In this document: positions 34,776-45,511 of the stretch, piece after piece
How the letters are laid out: every line of letters starts with the position of its first letter
Position numbering within the stretch: position 1 is the first letter of the stretch
Source of the DNA: Polaribacter vadi
GTDB taxonomy: Bacteria; Bacteroidota; Bacteroidia; Flavobacteriales; Flavobacteriaceae
DNA length: 64,000 nt
Direction of reading: 5' to 3'
Assembly (NCBI RefSeq): GCF_001761365.1
Contig: NZ_CP017477.1
Coordinates: 3,648,001 to 3,712,000, forward strand
Position numbers and translations under genes: made by a program
Notes under the pieces: generated by a model
Database searches by the model: none
What the model was told of the DNA's origin: nothing
Seen by the model: only the letters and a program-made list of their open reading frames with translations

Positions 34776-35516
34776 TTATTGTTGTTCACTTGGTAAAATG
34801 TGAATATTATTAATATTGGCTCTCGCTGGCTGATTTACTGCATAAAAAATTGCGTTTGCAATATCTTCTGCCTGTAAGGTTGTCATTTTCATCATCCCTT
34901 TTAATTCTTTTTTGATATCCTCATCTGTAATTGTTTCTAATAAAGAAGTATCTACAGCACCTGGTTCTATTGAGGTTACATTAATTCCATACTTTTTTGA
35001 AATCTCTTTTCGCAAACCTTCAGAAAACATTTGCACTGCAGCTTTTGTTGCGCAATAAACTGCACCTCCAGGAAAATAATTATAAGCCGCTGTTGATGAA
35101 ATGTTAATAATATGCCCACCTTTATTTTCGATTAAAGTTGGTAAAACAGCTTCTACACCATTTAAAACACCTTTAATATTTACATCAACCATGGTGTTCC
35201 ACTCATCAGTTTTTAATTTTTCTATATATGATAATGGCATTAAACCAGCATTATTTACTAAAATATGTACAGAGCCAAATTCTTTCTTTGCTTTTTCAAC
35301 TACTTTTTTAAAATCTTTACTTTTAGTTACATCAGCAGTAACCACCAAAGCAGTTCCTTTTTCAGCTTTAATTTTTTTGGCTAATTCTTTTAATTTGGTT
35401 TTACTTCTTGCAGTCAATATAACTTTAGCACCTTCTTTCGCCATTTTTAAAGCGGTTGCTTCTCCAATTCCACTTGATGCTCCTGTAATAATTACTACTT
35501 TATCTTTAATATTCAT
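34776..35516 (-). CDS. Short-chain dehydrogenase/reductase
   Basis: A 246-residue classical SDR: TGASSGIG nucleotide loop near residue 12, NNAG near residue 89, Ser in NISSTAAYN and the active pair in YCATKAA near residue 156. YdfG-like members reduce small hydroxy/carbonyl acids; the substrate here is not known. First gene of an operon with the aldehyde dehydrogenase, divergent from the Old Yellow Enzyme gene. Confidence 0.93.
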   Translation of the reverse strand: MNIKDKVVIITGASSGIGEATALKMAKEGAKVILTARSKTKLKELAKKIKAEKGTALVVTADVTKSKDFKKVVEKAKKEFGSVHILVNNAGLMPLSYIEKLKTDEWNTMVDVNIKGVLNGVEAVLPTLIENKGGHIINISSTAAYNYFPGGAVYCATKAAVQMFSEGLRKEISKKYGINVTSIEPGAVDTSLLETITDEDIKKELKGMMKMTTLQAEDIANAIFYAVNQPARANINNIHILPSEQQ

Positions 35517-35634
35517 AGTTTGTATATTTTAAATTCATACAAATTTCCTTATTTTAAAGGGTTTTAATGATTGCAATCGATTGGGATTTTGACTTGAATG
35601 AAAACCCAATTGTTAATGATTTCTAAATATTTGA

Positions 35635-37749
<2,115 letters not shown>

Positions 37750-38718
37750 TTATTTAACCATTTTTACAGAATTGATATTTCCACTTCCATCATATTCTTT
37801 TATAGAGTTGCTTGGATCTAAATACCAATTGCCATCAACAATAAATTTATAGTGATGTTTACCACCAGAAAGTTGGGTGGTAAATATCCAACCGTTTGCT
37901 GTTTTAGTCATTTTATAGTCAGTTTCTGACCAGTTATTAAAAGAACCAGCTAAAATTATTTCTTTTGCATCTTTAAAATTTTCTAGTAAAAAAGTCACCT
38001 CTTTTTTTATGGAGAATACAGAGTTATATTCACCAAATTCATTGATTGCTTTATTTGGATTTATGGGGTCTTCAATCCATTTACCATCAACAATAAATTT
38101 ATATTCGTAATAATTTGGTTTTAAATTTAAATTTAAACTCCAACCATTTGCAGTTTTTTTCATTTTATAAAGTTGCTCATCCCATCTATTAAATGAACCA
38201 CTTAAAATTACTTCTTTTGCATTTTTATATCCATCTAAAAAGAATTTTGCATTTCCCTTTTCTGAAATTTGTACAGGTAGAATCCGTAAATTATAGGTAT
38301 CTAATTTTGCTCCAAACCAAGTTTGAGAAGGAGAAATGTTTACAGTGTTTTCTGAAGGTTCTGCCCAGAAATCATTATTTACAACAAATTTAAATTCCCA
38401 ATTAAAATCTTCATCAAAATCGGTAATTTTCTTTTTTAGTTGATAAATGTTCGCATCAATTTTTACCATTTTCCATTTTTTGCGAGACCAATTATTAAAG
38501 TTACCAGCAACAACTACTTTTTCGATGTTAAAATCATCAAAGTCTAACTTTTCTTGTGTTTTATGATGTGTACCTCTTTCATATTCTCTTTTATCAAAAG
38601 TAAATACAATAAAATCTCCATCAATTTTATAGCCTTGAATAGCTGTATTTTGAGAAAATCCTGCAAAGGAAAAACTCAAAAATAATAAAAGGATTATATG
38701 TGTAAATTTGTTTCTCAC
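37750..38718 (-). CDS. Secreted protein with three glycogen-binding-like (CBM48/AMPK1) domains
   Basis: A 322-residue secreted protein from a GTG at 38718 that overlaps the previous stop by four bases (GTGA). A signal peptide ends near AGFSQN. Three domains of about 85-90 residues carry the AMPK/CBM48 motif: VVVAGNFNNWSRKKWKM, VILSGSFNRWDEQLYKM and IILAGSFNNWSETDYKM, each followed by YEFKFVV/YKFIVDGKW. Such domains bind alpha-glucans. No enzyme domain is attached. It may act with the preceding aspartyl-protease-like protein, though the link is unknown. Confidence 0.85.
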   Translation of the reverse strand: MRNKFTHIILLLFLSFSFAGFSQNTAIQGYKIDGDFIVFTFDKREYERGTHHKTQEKLDFDDFNIEKVVVAGNFNNWSRKKWKMVKIDANIYQLKKKITDFDEDFNWEFKFVVNNDFWAEPSENTVNISPSQTWFGAKLDTYNLRILPVQISEKGNAKFFLDGYKNAKEVILSGSFNRWDEQLYKMKKTANGWSLNLNLKPNYYEYKFIVDGKWIEDPINPNKAINEFGEYNSVFSIKKEVTFLLENFKDAKEIILAGSFNNWSETDYKMTKTANGWIFTTQLSGGKHHYKFIVDGNWYLDPSNSIKEYDGSGNINSVKMVK

Positions 38719-39689
38719 TCTTTAATAAAAGGGTATTTTATAAAATATAATTTTTCTTTTTGATAGTTGATAATAACTCTTTTTTGTGCAAAAAAGTCGT
38801 GTCCTAAAATACCATCTAAATTTGTGCCAAAGGCTTTGTTCATATTATTTAAGTTGGTAATAATCGTTTTCATAGGTCCAAAATAAATCTTGTCAGTCAA
38901 TTTTACTCTGTGTAAATCTCCATATAAAACTTCAATTTTTTTAGAGCTTGCTCCAGTTAATTGTATTCTTTTCTTAGGATAAAAATGCTTCAAAACTTTT
39001 TTGTTAATTCTAGAATTTATTTGATTGAACTCTGCACCAGTATCTAATCCAAAAGTGACTTTTTGTTTATTAATACTGGCTTTAAGAACAATTGTGTGTT
39101 TTTTTAAAGTGAAATTTATGCTATCAACTATCGTCTCTAAATAACCTTCCTTACTTAATTTTAAACCAGATTTATCTACTTTAGATAACGTAATCTGATT
39201 CAAATATAAATCCACAAAAACTTCGTAATCTTTTAAAATAGCATAGCCAATAATGCCCAGTAATTTAATTTTTTTGCTTTTTTCGATATGAGATAAATCA
39301 ACCACATCAGAATTTTTATTTTTTAAAGTTAGGTTGTCAAAAGAAATATTTTTAATCGTTTTTTCTATAGGATTATCAACAGTACTTAAAATACCAGAAG
39401 TTTCGCCTTTTTTTTCATAGTTAAATCGATACGTTTTAAAATGAACTTTATTTAAAATGAGTGCTTCAGAACCAGTATCAATTATAAAATTTCCTTTTTT
39501 ATCATTTAGAACTCCTTCTATAACCATTAATCTGTCTACTAATTTAAAAGGAATTCTTGTTGTAAATTCATTAATTTTTTCTGCTTTAGAAAAATACAAA
39601 GGAATTTCAGGGAAAAGTCTGTCATCATCTGAATTTGCTACAGAAATTTGACTATAAAGTATAATTAAAAGGATGAGATAATTCTTCAT
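38715..39689 (-). CDS. Secreted retropepsin-like aspartyl protease
   Basis: A 324-residue protein with a signal peptide (ends near SVANSDDDR) and two aspartyl-protease motifs: FIIDTGSEALIL (Asp71) and FGLDTGAEFNQI (Asp216), each starting a pepsin/retropepsin half-domain. Two motifs in one chain suggest a pepsin-like bilobed enzyme rather than a retroviral half-dimer. A later NLDGILGHDFF stretch is the usual psi-loop partner. It probably works in the periplasm; the target is unknown. It overlaps the next gene by four bases. Confidence 0.85.
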   Translation of the reverse strand: MKNYLILLIILYSQISVANSDDDRLFPEIPLYFSKAEKINEFTTRIPFKLVDRLMVIEGVLNDKKGNFIIDTGSEALILNKVHFKTYRFNYEKKGETSGILSTVDNPIEKTIKNISFDNLTLKNKNSDVVDLSHIEKSKKIKLLGIIGYAILKDYEVFVDLYLNQITLSKVDKSGLKLSKEGYLETIVDSINFTLKKHTIVLKASINKQKVTFGLDTGAEFNQINSRINKKVLKHFYPKKRIQLTGASSKKIEVLYGDLHRVKLTDKIYFGPMKTIITNLNNMNKAFGTNLDGILGHDFFAQKRVIINYQKEKLYFIKYPFIKE

Positions 39690-39821
39690 ACTATAAAGAC
39701 GCTTAAAAACAATCTTATGTTACATAAAGATAGAATTTTCTTAGAGTTTAGGTTTATAAATATTCAAATAATTTATCGATATTTGTTAATTAATTAAAAC
39801 ACTACAAAACACAATAAAAAT

Positions 39822-40004
39822 ATGGGAATGAATAAAAATACTGTTCTAGGTTGGGCAACTTTTTTAATGATAGGAATGGGGGTTGCACTAATCTTATTAG
39901 GTGCATACAAATACAATGATGTAGCTGGTTGGGGTTTTGCTACAGTTGGTATTGGTTTTTTCTGTATTGCTTGGGTTTTTAATGCTTTAAAAGGTAGAGT
40001 ATAG
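39822..40004 (+). CDS. Small two-helix membrane protein
   Basis: A 60-residue protein with two membrane helices (WATFLMIGMGVALILLGAY and GWGFATVGIGFFCIAWVF) and no soluble domain. It resembles a short family that, from memory, is annotated as CAL67264 family in Flavobacteriaceae. Function unknown. It is 102 bases upstream of ettA on the same strand and commonly sits there. Confidence 0.8.
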   Translation: MGMNKNTVLGWATFLMIGMGVALILLGAYKYNDVAGWGFATVGIGFFCIAWVFNALKGRV

Positions 40005-40106
40005 GTTTGATTATAGGTTTCTATTTTAAAAATAGAAAGTCATAAAATAGTATTTAGATTAAAACAAGTTGGTTTAATCTTTTAATTTTTAAATAAATAA
40101 TGAATT

Positions 40107-41798
40107 ATGAGTGATGATAAGAAAGTAATCTTTTCGATGAATAAGTTGTCTAAAACTTACCAATCAACAGGAAAACAAGTTTTAAAGGATATTTATTTAA
40201 GTTTTTTTTACGGAGCAAAAATTGGAATTCTTGGTTTAAATGGATCAGGAAAATCAACCTTATTAAAAATTATTGCTGGCGTAGAAAAGAATTATCAAGG
40301 AGATGTAACTTTTGTACCAGGTTACAAAGTTGGTTATTTAGAACAAGAACCACAATTAGATCCTGAAAAAACGGTTTTAGAAGTTGTAAAAGAAGGAGTT
40401 GCAGAAACTGTAGCAATCTTAGATGAATACAACAAAATAAACGATATGTTTGGTTTGGAAGAAGTATATTCTGATGCAGATAAGATGGAAAAACTAATGA
40501 ACCAACAAGCAGAACTTCAAGATAAAATTGATGCTGCAAATGCGTGGGAATTAGATACCAAATTAGAAATTGCCATGGATGCTTTAAGAACGCCAGATTC
40601 TGATAAAAAAATTGGCGTACTTTCTGGAGGTGAAAAAAGACGTGTTGCTTTATGTAGATTATTATTACAAGAACCAGAAATTTTATTATTAGATGAGCCA
40701 ACAAACCATTTAGATGCAGAATCTGTGCATTGGTTAGAGCATCATTTAGCACAATATAAAGGAACTGTAATTGCAGTAACGCACGATAGATATTTCTTAG
40801 ATAATGTTGCTGGTTGGATTTTAGAATTAGATAGAGGTGAAGGAATTCCTTGGAAAGGAAACTACTCTTCTTGGTTAGATCAAAAATCACAAAGAATGGC
40901 ACAAGAAAGCAAAACAGCTTCTAAACGTCAAAAAACTTTGGAACGTGAATTAGATTGGGTTCGTCAAGGAGCAAAAGGTCGTCAAACAAAACAAAAAGCA
41001 CGTTTAAAGAACTATGACAAATTAATGAGTCAAGATCAAAAACAAGTTGACGAAAAGCTAGAAATTTATATTCCTAATGGACCAAGGTTAGGAACAAACG
41101 TTATTGAAGCAACTGGAGTTTCTAAAGCTTTTGGAGATAAATTATTATATGAAAACTTAGAGTTTAATTTACCACAAGCAGGAATTGTTGGAATTATTGG
41201 ACCAAATGGTGCTGGTAAAACAACAATTTTTAAAATGATAATGGGCGAAGAAAAGCCTGATGCTGGAAGTTTTAATGTTGGTGAAACTGCTAAAATTGCC
41301 TATGTAGATCAAGCACATTCAAACATTAATCCTGACAAATCTATTTGGGAAAACTTTTCTGAAGGGCAAGATTTAGTAATGATGGGAGGCAAGCAAGTAA
41401 ACTCTAGAGCGTATTTAAGTAGATTTAATTTTTCTGGAAGTGAGCAAAATAAAAAAGTGGAAACACTTTCTGGAGGAGAACGTAATCGCTTGCATTTAGC
41501 AATGACTTTAAAAGAAGAAGGAAACGTTTTACTGTTAGATGAGCCAACCAACGATTTAGATGTAAATACTTTAAGAGCTTTAGAAGAAGGTTTAGAAAAC
41601 TTTGCAGGTTGTGCAGTTGTTATTAGTCACGATAGATGGTTTTTAGATAGAGTTTGTACACACATTTTGGCTTTTGAAGGAAATAGTGAAGTTTACTTTT
41701 TTGAGGGTTCTTTTTCTGATTATGAAGAAAATAAAAAGAAACGTTTAGGTGGAGATTTAATGCCAAAACGTTTGAAGTACAAAAAATTAATTCGTTAA
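40107..41798 (+). CDS. ettA: Energy-dependent translational throttle protein EttA
   Basis: A 563-residue ABC-F protein with two ATP-binding cassettes and no membrane segments. Cassette 1: GLNGSGKST near residue 42, LSGGEKRR and LLLDEPTNHLD; linker with basic RQGAKGRQTKQKARL (P-site tRNA interaction motif); cassette 2: GPNGAGKTT, LSGGERNRLHLAM and LLLDEPTNDLD. EttA binds the ribosomal E site and controls translation according to ADP/ATP ratio. Length and both signatures fit the EttA group. A strong terminator follows at 41840. Confidence 0.95.
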   Translation: MSDDKKVIFSMNKLSKTYQSTGKQVLKDIYLSFFYGAKIGILGLNGSGKSTLLKIIAGVEKNYQGDVTFVPGYKVGYLEQEPQLDPEKTVLEVVKEGVAETVAILDEYNKINDMFGLEEVYSDADKMEKLMNQQAELQDKIDAANAWELDTKLEIAMDALRTPDSDKKIGVLSGGEKRRVALCRLLLQEPEILLLDEPTNHLDAESVHWLEHHLAQYKGTVIAVTHDRYFLDNVAGWILELDRGEGIPWKGNYSSWLDQKSQRMAQESKTASKRQKTLERELDWVRQGAKGRQTKQKARLKNYDKLMSQDQKQVDEKLEIYIPNGPRLGTNVIEATGVSKAFGDKLLYENLEFNLPQAGIVGIIGPNGAGKTTIFKMIMGEEKPDAGSFNVGETAKIAYVDQAHSNINPDKSIWENFSEGQDLVMMGGKQVNSRAYLSRFNFSGSEQNKKVETLSGGERNRLHLAMTLKEEGNVLLLDEPTNDLDVNTLRALEEGLENFAGCAVVISHDRWFLDRVCTHILAFEGNSEVYFFEGSFSDYEENKKKRLGGDLMPKRLKYKKLIR

Positions 41799-41839
41799 TT
41801 TTTTGTTTTAAATAAAGATGATTATAAATAATCATTTTC

Positions 41840-41878
41840 AAAAAAGAACCCTCACTTTTAAAGTGAGGGTTCTTTTTT
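41840..41878. terminator. Bidirectional terminator after ettA
   Basis: GAACCCTCACTTT and its exact complement form a long stem bordered by A6 and T6 runs. It serves ettA (plus) and the small membrane gene ending at 41945 (minus). Confidence 0.93.
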
Positions 41879-41944
41879 GAAATCAACTTTGTAGTGTGAA
41901 CTTTAAAAAAAAAGTTGATAATATATTTTAATAAGTGATTTAAT

Positions 41945-42169
41945 TTAAGATTCAGATTTTTTAAGATTCAAGAAAAATTTAAAAAATTTAATTGTTAACA
42001 TTGCTGAAGAACTTAAAAAAGGAAAAACAGCAAAAAAGAAAGTCATTACAATTAATCCATCACTAATATTTTTAATGTTACCAATGGCCATCAAATAAAG
42101 ACCAGAATAATATAAAACGATTGATGTAAAAAGAAGCAATACAACTTGTTTAATTGTAGCTTTATGCAT
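41945..42169 (-). CDS. Small membrane protein, unassigned
   Basis: A 74-residue protein with two membrane segments (VVLLLFTSIVLYYSGLYLMAIG; LIVMTFFFAVFPFLSSSAMLTI) and a basic C-terminus. No family recognised. It stands alone, and a terminator downstream supports it as a real short transcript, although the small size leaves some doubt. Confidence 0.6.
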   Translation of the reverse strand: MHKATIKQVVLLLFTSIVLYYSGLYLMAIGNIKNISDGLIVMTFFFAVFPFLSSSAMLTIKFFKFFLNLKKSES

Positions 42170-42288
42170 GATTTTGGGGATGTATGGGGTTTAAGGCATG
42201 CAATATAAAAATAATATTTAGTTTAAAAAAAATATTGTTTTTATAATATCTAACATTTTTTTAATGAGCTAAGGCAATTATAAATTGA

Positions 42289-43920
42289 TTAATGTTTTTC
42301 TACAAATTCATTAGGTGCAAAGTAGATTTCTTTTGCAGTCCACCTTTTTTGTAAATTTTTTAAAGCTGTTTTAAAGAATGTAAAATCTTTACGTTTTTTT
42401 GCTGTCCAACCAATTTCTGCATACGCAGCAATTCTAGGGAAAACTCTGTAATGCATGTCACCATTAGTTGGTATCCATTCTCCCCACATTTGGCAACCTA
42501 GGCCTATTATTTTATCATGATATTTTTCATCTAATTTATCTGGAATAGGATCAAAAGAGTAGGCTTTAGATAAAGGTAAATTTTTATATTCATAATCTAA
42601 ATAGGTATAAGTATGAAGAGAATTAACAATTTCATAGCCATTTCTAGCAGCTGTTTCTGCTAATTTCACATCACCTTTCCAAAAATGAACGATACTTTTT
42701 TCTGCTAATTTTTGTGAAGTTTTAGTATCGTTTTTATCTTGATACTCATGCAAATTATGTCCCATAATTTCATTCCAACCCATCATTCTTCTTCCTTTAC
42801 TTTCTAAGTATTTAGAAATATTATTTGTAAAGTAAACCTGTAAATCTGCAGGAGTTGCTAAATTCTTTTCTTTCATATATTTCTGAACAGATTCAGAAGA
42901 TTTCCAGTGGTTATATTTTACTTCATCTCCACCAATATGAATTACTTCAGATGGGAAAAGAGCCATAACTTCCTCTAAAACATCTTTTAAAAACTGATTT
43001 GTTCTTTCGTTTGTAACATCAAAAACATCTTTACCAACTCCAAATTTTATAGGAACTTCAGTTTCTTTTTTTGAAGTTCCTAACCAAGGATAAGAAGCAA
43101 TTGCAGCAGTAGAATGCCCAGGCATTTCTATTTCAGGAACAATGGTAATGTGCCTGTCTTTTGCATACTTAATAATTTCCTTAATTTCTTCTTGAGTATA
43201 AAAACCTTCATGAGGTTCTGCAGATTGAATAGGACTTTCCCATTGCAAAGGACCAATTTGAGTACTTTTTCTTTTCGAGCCAATTTCGGTTAATTTTGGA
43301 TATTTCTTTATTTCAATTCGCCAACCTTGATCATCTACCAAATGCCAATGAAAAACGTTCATTTTTAAAAAAGCCATTTCATCTAATAGCAGTTTTACTT
43401 GTTCCATTCCTTTAAAATACCTAGCTTCATCCAACATAAAAGCTCTCCATTTAAAATTAGGAGCATCTTTAATTGTAACTTCTTTAAGTGTTAGTTGTTT
43501 TTCGTATTTGGAAAAATCAGCATTATAAGAACAAAGCTGCATTAAGGTTTGTGTTCCATAAAACCAACCAGTTGTGTTTTTTGCACAAATAAGTATTTTA
43601 TCTTCAGTTATTGTTAGCTCATAACCTTCATCAGCTAAATTTTCATCAACTTTAAAAACAATAAAATTCTTTTTTAAACTTTGATAATTGGTGGTTTTTA
43701 AATCGAAACTAAAATCATTTTTAAAATAATTTTGTAAACTAGTTACAATATTTTTAGTGTCATTGTCAAAAACAAGTTGAGTTTCTTTATCAATTTTAAA
43801 TGTTTTACTTCCAGAAATTACTTCTAAAGGACGAGGTATAATTTGTATTTCTTGAGATAATACAGTTTGTGAATTTAAAACAATACATAAACTAAAAAGT
43901 AGTAGGGAATTGATTTTCAT
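42289..43920 (-). CDS. Family GH20 beta-N-acetylhexosaminidase
   Basis: A 543-residue secreted enzyme with a signal peptide (ends near VLSQEIQI). The N-terminal GH20b domain spans about residues 25-145. The catalytic barrel begins near KWRAFMLDEARYFKG; the acid pair is HIGGDE with Asp332-Glu333, and WHLVDDQGWRIEI and VPEIEMPGH are further family blocks. It releases N-acetylglucosamine or N-acetylgalactosamine from chitin or glycoprotein glycans. It is at the end of a run with a barrel protein and the FdhF/FdhD genes. Confidence 0.95.
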   Translation of the reverse strand: MKINSLLLFSLCIVLNSQTVLSQEIQIIPRPLEVISGSKTFKIDKETQLVFDNDTKNIVTSLQNYFKNDFSFDLKTTNYQSLKKNFIVFKVDENLADEGYELTITEDKILICAKNTTGWFYGTQTLMQLCSYNADFSKYEKQLTLKEVTIKDAPNFKWRAFMLDEARYFKGMEQVKLLLDEMAFLKMNVFHWHLVDDQGWRIEIKKYPKLTEIGSKRKSTQIGPLQWESPIQSAEPHEGFYTQEEIKEIIKYAKDRHITIVPEIEMPGHSTAAIASYPWLGTSKKETEVPIKFGVGKDVFDVTNERTNQFLKDVLEEVMALFPSEVIHIGGDEVKYNHWKSSESVQKYMKEKNLATPADLQVYFTNNISKYLESKGRRMMGWNEIMGHNLHEYQDKNDTKTSQKLAEKSIVHFWKGDVKLAETAARNGYEIVNSLHTYTYLDYEYKNLPLSKAYSFDPIPDKLDEKYHDKIIGLGCQMWGEWIPTNGDMHYRVFPRIAAYAEIGWTAKKRKDFTFFKTALKNLQKRWTAKEIYFAPNEFVEKH

Positions 43921-43963
43921 TTCTTTTATATAATTAATGAGTTTAAAAATAGGCTTTTTTATA

Positions 43964-45502
43964 TTAATTCATCTTTAAAAAAGATAAATGATATTTTATT
44001 CCAAAATTTACAAATGTGTTGCTTAAGCCACCACCTTTTGCTTTAACATATCCAGCAGCAGTTCTAAAACTTAAATTATCGGATACTTTATAATTTAAAC
44101 CAGCACTCGGTTTTACAATAAAACCTTCACCAGTACTAATACCTCCTCCACCTGCTGCACCAGCCAAACCTTGTACAAAAAATGTGATTTTATCACTTAA
44201 AAAAGGATTTGTTCTAGCACCTAAACCAACAAGGCCTTCTGCATAAGCACCAGCATCACCAAAACTAGCAAATGAGGTTTGCCCAGCAATAAAGATGTTT
44301 TTATTTAAATCTAAATTAATTTGAACCGAAATTTGATGCATATCTTCTGTAAGGTTTGTATCTCTTTTTGCATCAAAATACATATCATGCTTTGTAATTA
44401 CTTCCAAACCTTTAAAGATTCCTGATTCAAACGTTTTTTCATTTGATTTTATACCATTTCTTTCTACATAATATTTTAAACCAATTCCATAAGATGATGT
44501 ATAAAAATGTGCGTCTGGAGATAAAACATATCCTTTGTTGATGGCAACATAAATATCTTTAAATATTTTTTGTTCGATAGAAATATCTGGATATAATAAA
44601 AAACCACCTTTAGTGTCTACACCACCTCCACCTCCTGCACCTAAACCGAATTTAGCCAGAATATTTGTACGATTTTTGTTGAATGAATAGTGATAACCAC
44701 CACCTAAAAAAACATCCATATAACCAGCTTTTATACCTGAGTATGCTCCGTCTACTTTTAAGAAAGCAAACCAATTATCAGAAAAATAATTCGCAAATTC
44801 AAAACCAGCAAGTCTAATAGTTGCATCATTAAATTTTTGCACATTCACATTAGTGGCATCACCTTTTATCATTAAATTATTCAAATGAAATAGTAAAGAA
44901 GTTTTCTTTGAGTTGATGTTCCAATCAGAATTTTCTAAATCAGCAAAACTGTATTCATTTTCAGATTTCTTATAATTGGTATAATTATATCCTAAAGGAA
45001 TTTCTAAACTAACATTAAATTGATGTCCTTTAATTTCTCCACCATCAAAAAAATCGACATAACTCCAACCAGAATTTATGGAGAAGTTTTTAAAATCGTA
45101 TCCTAAATTAAAGTGAGGTAAAATAAATGCGCCTCCACCATCTGGAGCTCCAGCACCACCTCCAGCACCAAAATGAAAACCAGTATCAATATAAAAATCT
45201 TCACCTAAATATTTTTTAATTCCTGCATTAACACCTAAAGTAAAAAAACCACCTCTTATACCAGTTACAGCTCCATAAAGTCCAAGACCAGCATAAGACC
45301 AATCGTTAATCATTAAATTATAATGAATACCAGTAAAACCCATATTTGCTTCATTTACAATGCTGGTTTCTGGCATTTTAATAGATAGAAAATCGATTTT
45401 TCCGAACGCTTTTTGCGTTTTCTTTTCAGGAACTATGTCATTTTGAGCTACTAATTGTTGACTTAAAAATGCAATTGCGAATAAAAATAAATATTTTTTC
45501 AT
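43964..45502 (-). CDS. Outer-membrane beta-barrel-like protein with three glycine-rich motifs
   Basis: A 512-residue protein with a signal peptide (ends near LVAQNDIVP) and alternating beta-strands throughout. Three similar glycine-rich segments follow strand pairs: HFGAGGGAGAPDGGGAFILP near residue 115, LGAGGGGGVDTKGGFLLYP near 290 and LAGAAGGGGISTGEGFIVKP near 460. This threefold pattern suggests a barrel built from repeated hairpin units. Function unknown. It sits nine bases after the FdhF-type gene and 43 bases before the hexosaminidase gene. Confidence 0.75.
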   Translation of the reverse strand: MKKYLFLFAIAFLSQQLVAQNDIVPEKKTQKAFGKIDFLSIKMPETSIVNEANMGFTGIHYNLMINDWSYAGLGLYGAVTGIRGGFFTLGVNAGIKKYLGEDFYIDTGFHFGAGGGAGAPDGGGAFILPHFNLGYDFKNFSINSGWSYVDFFDGGEIKGHQFNVSLEIPLGYNYTNYKKSENEYSFADLENSDWNINSKKTSLLFHLNNLMIKGDATNVNVQKFNDATIRLAGFEFANYFSDNWFAFLKVDGAYSGIKAGYMDVFLGGGYHYSFNKNRTNILAKFGLGAGGGGGVDTKGGFLLYPDISIEQKIFKDIYVAINKGYVLSPDAHFYTSSYGIGLKYYVERNGIKSNEKTFESGIFKGLEVITKHDMYFDAKRDTNLTEDMHQISVQINLDLNKNIFIAGQTSFASFGDAGAYAEGLVGLGARTNPFLSDKITFFVQGLAGAAGGGGISTGEGFIVKPSAGLNYKVSDNLSFRTAAGYVKAKGGGLSNTFVNFGIKYHLSFLKMN

Positions 45503-45511
45503 CGGATAAAA

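Noticed and set aside
40270..40902. 210-residue frame opposite ettA
   Set aside because: It lies wholly inside the strongly conserved ettA gene, is Leu/Gln-rich without a domain, and is an expected antisense frame in this AT-rich genome.
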